A DNA stretch of 9,469 nt. Origin: Lachnospiraceae bacterium. GTDB lineage: Bacteria; Bacillota_A; Clostridia; Lachnospirales; Lachnospiraceae. The position numbers were made by a program, and so were the translations under genes. The notes beneath the pieces are model-generated. The model made no database searches and had not been told where the DNA came from. It saw nothing but the letters and a program-made list of their open reading frames with translations. This document shows positions 1 through 6,800 of the stretch, in pieces (the stretch's first letter is position 1; each line of letters begins with the position of its first letter). The DNA is taken from positions 1 through 9,469 of the forward strand of contig JAFXWR010000137.1 of NCBI GenBank assembly GCA_017542725.1, given 5' to 3'.

Positions 1-876
1 AATATTTCAAATCTTGATACTTCGCTAGTTAATGACATGGACTATATGTTTGCATATATGTATGAATTGGAAACACTTGATATCAGTTCATGGAATGTAG
101 AAAATGTTGAATCGATGGACTATATATTTAACTATAGTAAATTTAGATCTATTGATATGCACGGATTAAATACTAAAAAAGTAAAAAGAATGGATAGCAT
201 GTTTGATGATTGCGAACTTCTTGAGACTGTAAATATGAGTAATATGAGTAATGACGTTTTAGAGTCAGTTTATAGCATGTTTGAATGGTGCTACTCACTA
301 AAAAATGTGAACTTAACTAATTTTAATACGTCTAAAGTGAAAAATTTTGAACAAATGTTCCGCGAATGTTATTCACTTGAGACACTTGATCTTAGTACTT
401 TTGATACTAGTTCAGCTACTGATATGTATATGATGTTTGCGGATTGTTATAAATTAAAAAGTATAAATGTAAGCTCATTTAACACAAGTAATGTAAATAA
501 TATGGGTGAGATGTTTATGGATTGCTATTCTCTACAAAGTATTGATGTATCTAGTTTTGATACAAGTAATGTAACAGATATGCATTCTATGTTTGCAGAG
601 TGTCAGATGCTTACAAGCATTGATGTAAGTAATTTTAATACAAGCAAAGTTAAAAGTTTTAATTATATGTTTGATGAATGTCATTTGATTACGGAACTTG
701 ACTTAAGTAATTTTGATACTAGTCTTGGAACTAATTTTAATTCGATGTTTTATGGCATGAAAAAACTCGAAAGGCTTAATATCTCAAGTTTCAATGTAGA
801 TACAGGGTCAGTTAATACAATGATAAGCCAATGCCCAAGTTTAGATATACTCAATATAAGTAGTTCGGTATCTAAT
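1..876 (+). repeat. BspA-like LRR module 1 (26-residue repeats, DUF285/TIGR02167 type)
   Basis: At least ten successive units follow the pattern MxxMFxxCxxLxxIDVSSFDTSNVTx. The unit starts fall at 37, 115, 190, 268, 346, 424, 502, 580, 658, 736 and about 814, which is a 78-base period with one 75-base unit (115-189). This is the hallmark of the bacterial surface 26-residue repeat, a leucine-rich-repeat relative found in BspA-type proteins. The Cys in MFxxC is kept in most units, and the later ones (424-735) are the most regular. The module begins before the window. Such folds usually give a solenoid that binds host or bacterial ligands, but no ligand can be named here. Confidence 0.93.
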
Positions 877-3800
877 AAAATAGAAAATATGCTTTTTATA
901 GGTTCGTGGAAAAATATTGCTACAAGTGTAGAATATTCATTTGACTTAGTTAACGGTTTAGTTACTATTCCTCATTGGGTTGCAGGTACTTATGAAAAGG
1001 TATCAGATGAATCATATATATATAGTGTATATTGGTATATTGTAAATGGAACAGAATTACATTTATCAAACGCAGAACCAACTAATGCATCATATGTAGC
1101 AGGACAAGTAGTTGATGAATTATCATTAAATAATAGGTGCGATTTGCCTTGGGATATCTTATATATTACGTCTGCTACACTTGATGATAGTATAAAACCA
1201 TCTTCTTTCAAATGGTTTAGAGATTATAGAAATCTAGTGAGTCTTGACATTTCAAATCTTGATACGAGCAAGTTAACTAATTTTTCATATTCGTTCCAAA
1301 ATTGTAATAAATTACAAAGTATTAATTTTGGAAATATAGATACTAGCAACATTACCCGAATGAATTATATGTTTAGAAATTGTTATGAACTTGAAAATGT
1401 TAATATGAACAATTTCAATACAAGTAAACTTGAAAATATTGATGGTATGTTTATGCGTTGTTATAAATTGCAGAGCTTTACCTTTGAAAATTGGGATTGT
1501 AGTAAAATAACAAGCATGCTAAATACATTTAATTCTTGTGAAAGTATACAAAGTATTAATATGCAAGGTACATTTACAAATCTTGCATCTTTGCAATCTG
1601 CTTTCCAAGATTGCAAAAATCTTGAAAGTTTAGACTTATCAGGAATGACTACAAAATTAAAAGGGTCTTATAACACTTTTGTTCGATGCTATAAATTAAA
1701 CGAAATCATATGTAGCAATGCGATGGCAAAAGGATTAAGTTCTAATACTGGTTTATCAGGCGATTGGAAACATGTTGATAGTGGCCAAGTGTTTGCATTT
1801 AATAATCGAACTCAAAAAGTTGATATACCATCAGATATAAACTTATCAGGCCGATTTGTAAAGTATATGGATGGAAGACATGAAATTTTATACAATAATA
1901 ATACAAGAACATATAAGGTAGTTAATGATGGTGAGATAGTTAAAAAAAGTATATGGTTCCCAGGTGCTCATAGAAATATAATAGCTTACTATATAGATAA
2001 AGAAAAAACAATAGCTTATGATGACACTATACCAGTTACGACGGATTTACATATCTATACAGAAATCGACGGCTATGAGTATGTACCTGTAATTTTTGTA
2101 AATATGTCAGATGATACTATAAATACCGTAATGGCAAGAAGTGATGTGCCGGTTTCAGAACCAATAGAACCAGTTCGTGATGGTTATATATTTGAAGGTT
2201 GGAGTGAAAGCAATTCTCTTAATGGCTTAGATTATGATTTTACTGAGCCTGTTGGAAGTTCTTTTGTTGTTTTATATGCAAAATGGAATGAAACAACAAC
2301 TAGATATCTAAAAAGAATTGCGATTGAAGCATCTGCGAGTGATTTGTATTACGATGTTGGAGAAACATTTAATCCAGAAGGGCTTAAATTAAAACTTACA
2401 TATAGTGCTGATCCTATTACTGAGTATGTAGAATATAATAATACAACCAAAGATAATTTCACATTTAATCCTTTACTTGAAACAGAGTTGACATCTGAAA
2501 CTACTAGAATCAAGATAACATATGGTGGAAAATATTGTTATCAACCAATTACTGTTCGAGAATATAATAAAGTTGGATTTAATATGAAGGGTCATGGAGC
2601 TCAGATTGCCACATATAGTGTAGTAAGTGGGTCATTAATTACTGCACCTAATATACCAGTAGAATCTGGATATAGATTTGATGGTTGGTATAAAGAGGAC
2701 ACATACGATAATTTATGGAAATTTGAAACTGATAGAGTAGATAGAGATACGATTTTATATGCTAAATGGACTATTGTATCATATACGCTAAAACAAGACT
2801 GGTATAATAGTACAATTGCTGGAATGAGTGCAAATGATATAACTAGTATAAAAATAAGTATGTATCCTGCAGCATCGCCATCAAATGTAAATGCGGTATG
2901 GCTTATACCAGAGAGCGGAGGACTTATTTGTTCAAGAAAAGGAACGGAAGTGAATATTTATGCTCCTAACACTTCTTTAAATAATAAAATAAATTTGCCT
3001 TCAGATTCAAGTTTCTTATTCTCGGGTAGGGCATGGGATGCGATTGAAAGCGAATATATGGTTGACATGGCAAGTGCATTTACACATTGTCAAAGTATAA
3101 GTGGATTAGAACTTCTTAATACAAGCAATGTAACAAATATGCATGCTATGTTTTGGTCACTTGGAAGACATAATATGTATGACGGTGGACCATATGGCTT
3201 TGATGACACTTTATTAGCAGATCCACAATCAATCGCTATAGATGTATCAGGCTTTGATACATTTAATGTCACAGATATGAGTAATATGTTTGATGGGTCT
3301 GCTATCAGTACTATCAATGTAGGCAACTTCAATACTTATAGTTTGACAAATGCCCAAGGATTGTTTGGAGAATGCGGATTGCTTCAAAGCATAGATTTAA
3401 GTAATTTTGGTACAGCCACTATATCTAATGCGGCAGGAATGTTAACATATTGTGTATCACTTACAAGTATAAACTTAGATGGTGTTACATTTGAAAATGC
3501 AACAGATATGGCAGGTATGTTTGAAAATGACATAGTGCTTACGAGTCTTGATTTAAGTAGTTTTAGAACAAATAATGTAACATATATGGCAGGTATGTTT
3601 GGCGGTTGTACAAATTTACAAACTATAACTGTATCAAGTCATTTCGTTACAACAAATGTTACAAGTAGTGACAATATGTTTGATAATTGTATGGCATTAG
3701 TTGGTGCTAATGGCACATCATATGTAGATAAAGTGGAAATAGATGAAACAACAGCTAAGAATAAAACTTATGCTTGGATAGATGGGAAAAATGCAATTGA

Positions 3801-6800
3801 CGGATACTTTACTGGTGCAGGCATGGTTACATTTACATTTGATTTAATGGGTAAGGGAACTAATTTTAATCGAACTATAGAAAAAGGTGATAGATTAATG
3901 GAACCTGCTAGTCCATCTTGCATAAATTATATATTTGAATATTGGTATGAAGGCACAGATGAGAATACTCCATTTAATTTTGATATTCCTATAAGCCAAA
4001 CTAGTGCAAATCAAAGAACGCTAAAAGCAAAATGGAGAGAGGCAAAAATTAAAAGGGTAGTAGCAGTTTCATCACCTTCAAAATTAAATTACAATGTAGG
4101 TGAGGCTATAGACTTAACTGGACTTAGAGTTCAAGTTATTTATGAAGATAATACAGTAGTTGATGTTGAGTATGGTCCTGAAACTGTAGATAAGTTTACT
4201 ATAATGGCAACCATGATTAATGAAAGTAATATTGTAAATGATAGAGAGTTTATAACTGTTAAATATATTGGGACTTATGTAGATGGCGAATATGGATATA
4301 TAGAATTTGATAATCCGTGGTCAAAAACAGATGTATTTGTTTTAAGAGCATATAAGATTAATATATTAGATATAAATGAACCTGCAAAAAATTTCAATAA
4401 TAATGTAGTAGCATATGTAGGTGTGACTAAATTATATATAAATGACGATAGTCAACAACCATGGGTTAGCACCATGACATATAAAGACTATTTGAAGAAA
4501 TATCCACCTATAGTATTCTATAAAAATATTGGTGACACTGAAGCAAGTCCCGCAAATAGAGAAAAGAGAAATATAGGGACATATCTATACGGAATGATTG
4601 ATGCAACTAATGGAATGGTAGGATATCCTGGAATGAAAGATGTATATATCACACCTGATTTTATGACTTCAAATGGCACAGGATATCTTGATGCATATTA
4701 TCGTGGTAGATATTTTAGACTTGGTATGATATGTGATTCAGACAATAGTGTTTCATTCAGACCAAGGTTTGGTGACTTTGAAAGAATAGAAATTAAAGCA
4801 TCACCTTCAAAATTAGATTATGTAAAAGGTGAAGATAAATTTGACCCTACAGGTCTTATTATAAATACAGTAAATAAAGTTAAAGATCATAATGGTAATC
4901 CTGAGTATTATGCATATAAAGAGTTTAAGTATTCTGATTATGCTGATGAGATAACATTTGATATTGATTTAGATGAATTCCTTCAGTATGCTAATAATCA
5001 AATAACTGTTAACTTTAGAGGAAAAAGTTGCACTTTAGATTTAAATATTATTGCTCCAGCTTCAGATTATAGAAGAGTTGAGTTTGAAAATGGATATGAT
5101 GGAACGAAAATTGCCACTAAATCAGTTGTAATTGGAAATAAGATTAATGCACCCGAGAATCCAACAAGACAACATTATAATTTTGTTAAGTGGATTATAA
5201 AGGGAACAGACACCGAATTTGATTTTAAAACTGTAATTAATGATAATTATGTATTAGAGGCAGTTTGGAATGCAAAAGCTTATCCAGTAAAACTATATAA
5301 AGATTTACAACATTTTAGTAATGATAATTCACCATGGAATCACACTAGAATATATGGACAAGAGTTTAGCTTACCAACTGTTGATGAAGCAATAGCTAAT
5401 TGGGGGGTAGTTGAAAGTACACTTAGACAGTGGACAGATGGCTTAACCGGTCTGCCTATATTAAATATAGCCGAGGATGATGGTAGAGAAGAAATAAAAA
5501 TATATGCAACATGGGATGAAAATGTATACAATGTCACATACAATAAAAATGGTGGTGAATGGAAAGTTGGAGCATTTAATAAAGCAACAAGATCATATTC
5601 AGAAAGATTAGATTTACCAACATCAGATGACATAGAAAAAATTATAGGTACTGATGTATATGAGTTCGCTGGTTGGTGGACTCAAGATGGAAGCACAACT
5701 AATCAGTGGGGAACAAGGGTGGAATTTGTAGGTGCAAATGTAAGTCAAGATGTAGAAGTATTTGCTAAGTGGAAATCCACAGTATCATTTAATGCAAATG
5801 GTCACGGCACTACACCAGCATCAATAGAGATAAGTGGTTCGCAAAATATAACGCTTGCAAGTATTAGTGATATAGGATACACATTTGGTGGTTGGTATGA
5901 TGGAGAAAATTGGATGGCATCAAATAGAATAGGTTGTGGTGGGGAAACTATTACATTCACTGGTCCAAAAATTTTATATGCAAAGTGGACTGCAAATGTT
6001 TATACTATAAATTACAATGCAAATGGAGGAATGATAACTGGTGATACTTCATTTGATAAGACTTACGACACTGCATATGTAGGAGAACTTGCAACTCCTA
6101 CAAAAGATGGATATATATTTGATGGATGGTATACAACAAGTGGATTAACTACAACATATGACAAGAATTTAGATTCTATATACGAAGAAGGTAAGACTAC
6201 ACCTTATTACATCTATGCAAAGTGGACAGCAAAGACATATACTATTAATTACAATGCAAATGATGGAACAATAACAGGTGCTACATCATTTACAAAGACA
6301 TATGGTACAGCATATAGCAGTGCACTTACTACACCAACAAAAACAGGATATACATTTGGTGGATGGTACATTGATAATGAAACATTTAATACAAGTTACA
6401 ATAAAGCAAATGATAATATATATGTAGAAGGCCAAACAGATCCATATTATATCTATGCTAAGTGGATTCCAAAAACATATACTATAAAGTATAATGCAAA
6501 TGGTGGAACAGTAAGCCCAGTGTCATTTACTAAGACATATGCTTCGGCAATTACAACTGATTTAGCAACTCCTAGTAAGATAGGATATACATTTGATGCT
6601 TGGTATACTGACAATACAACATTTACTAATGCATATGACAAAACAAATGATGCAATTTATGTAGAAGGTACAACAACATATAATATATTTGCTAAGTGGA
6701 CTGAAAACGAATATACAATCACTCTCCACGAAGATGGTGGAACATATGCTACAAGTTACACAGCACCTATAAGTAGGTTGTATCATGAGAGTAAGACACT

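Noticed and set aside
37..39. ATG at 37 as the start of the giant protein
   Set aside because: The frame is open before it and its codons continue the same LRR repeat, and no Shine-Dalgarno or signal peptide is present. The start is outside the window.
1..876. Regular 78-base repeats as a CRISPR-like or non-coding array
   Set aside because: The units are in frame, have no spacers of unique sequence and encode a known protein repeat. DNA identity between units is only moderate.
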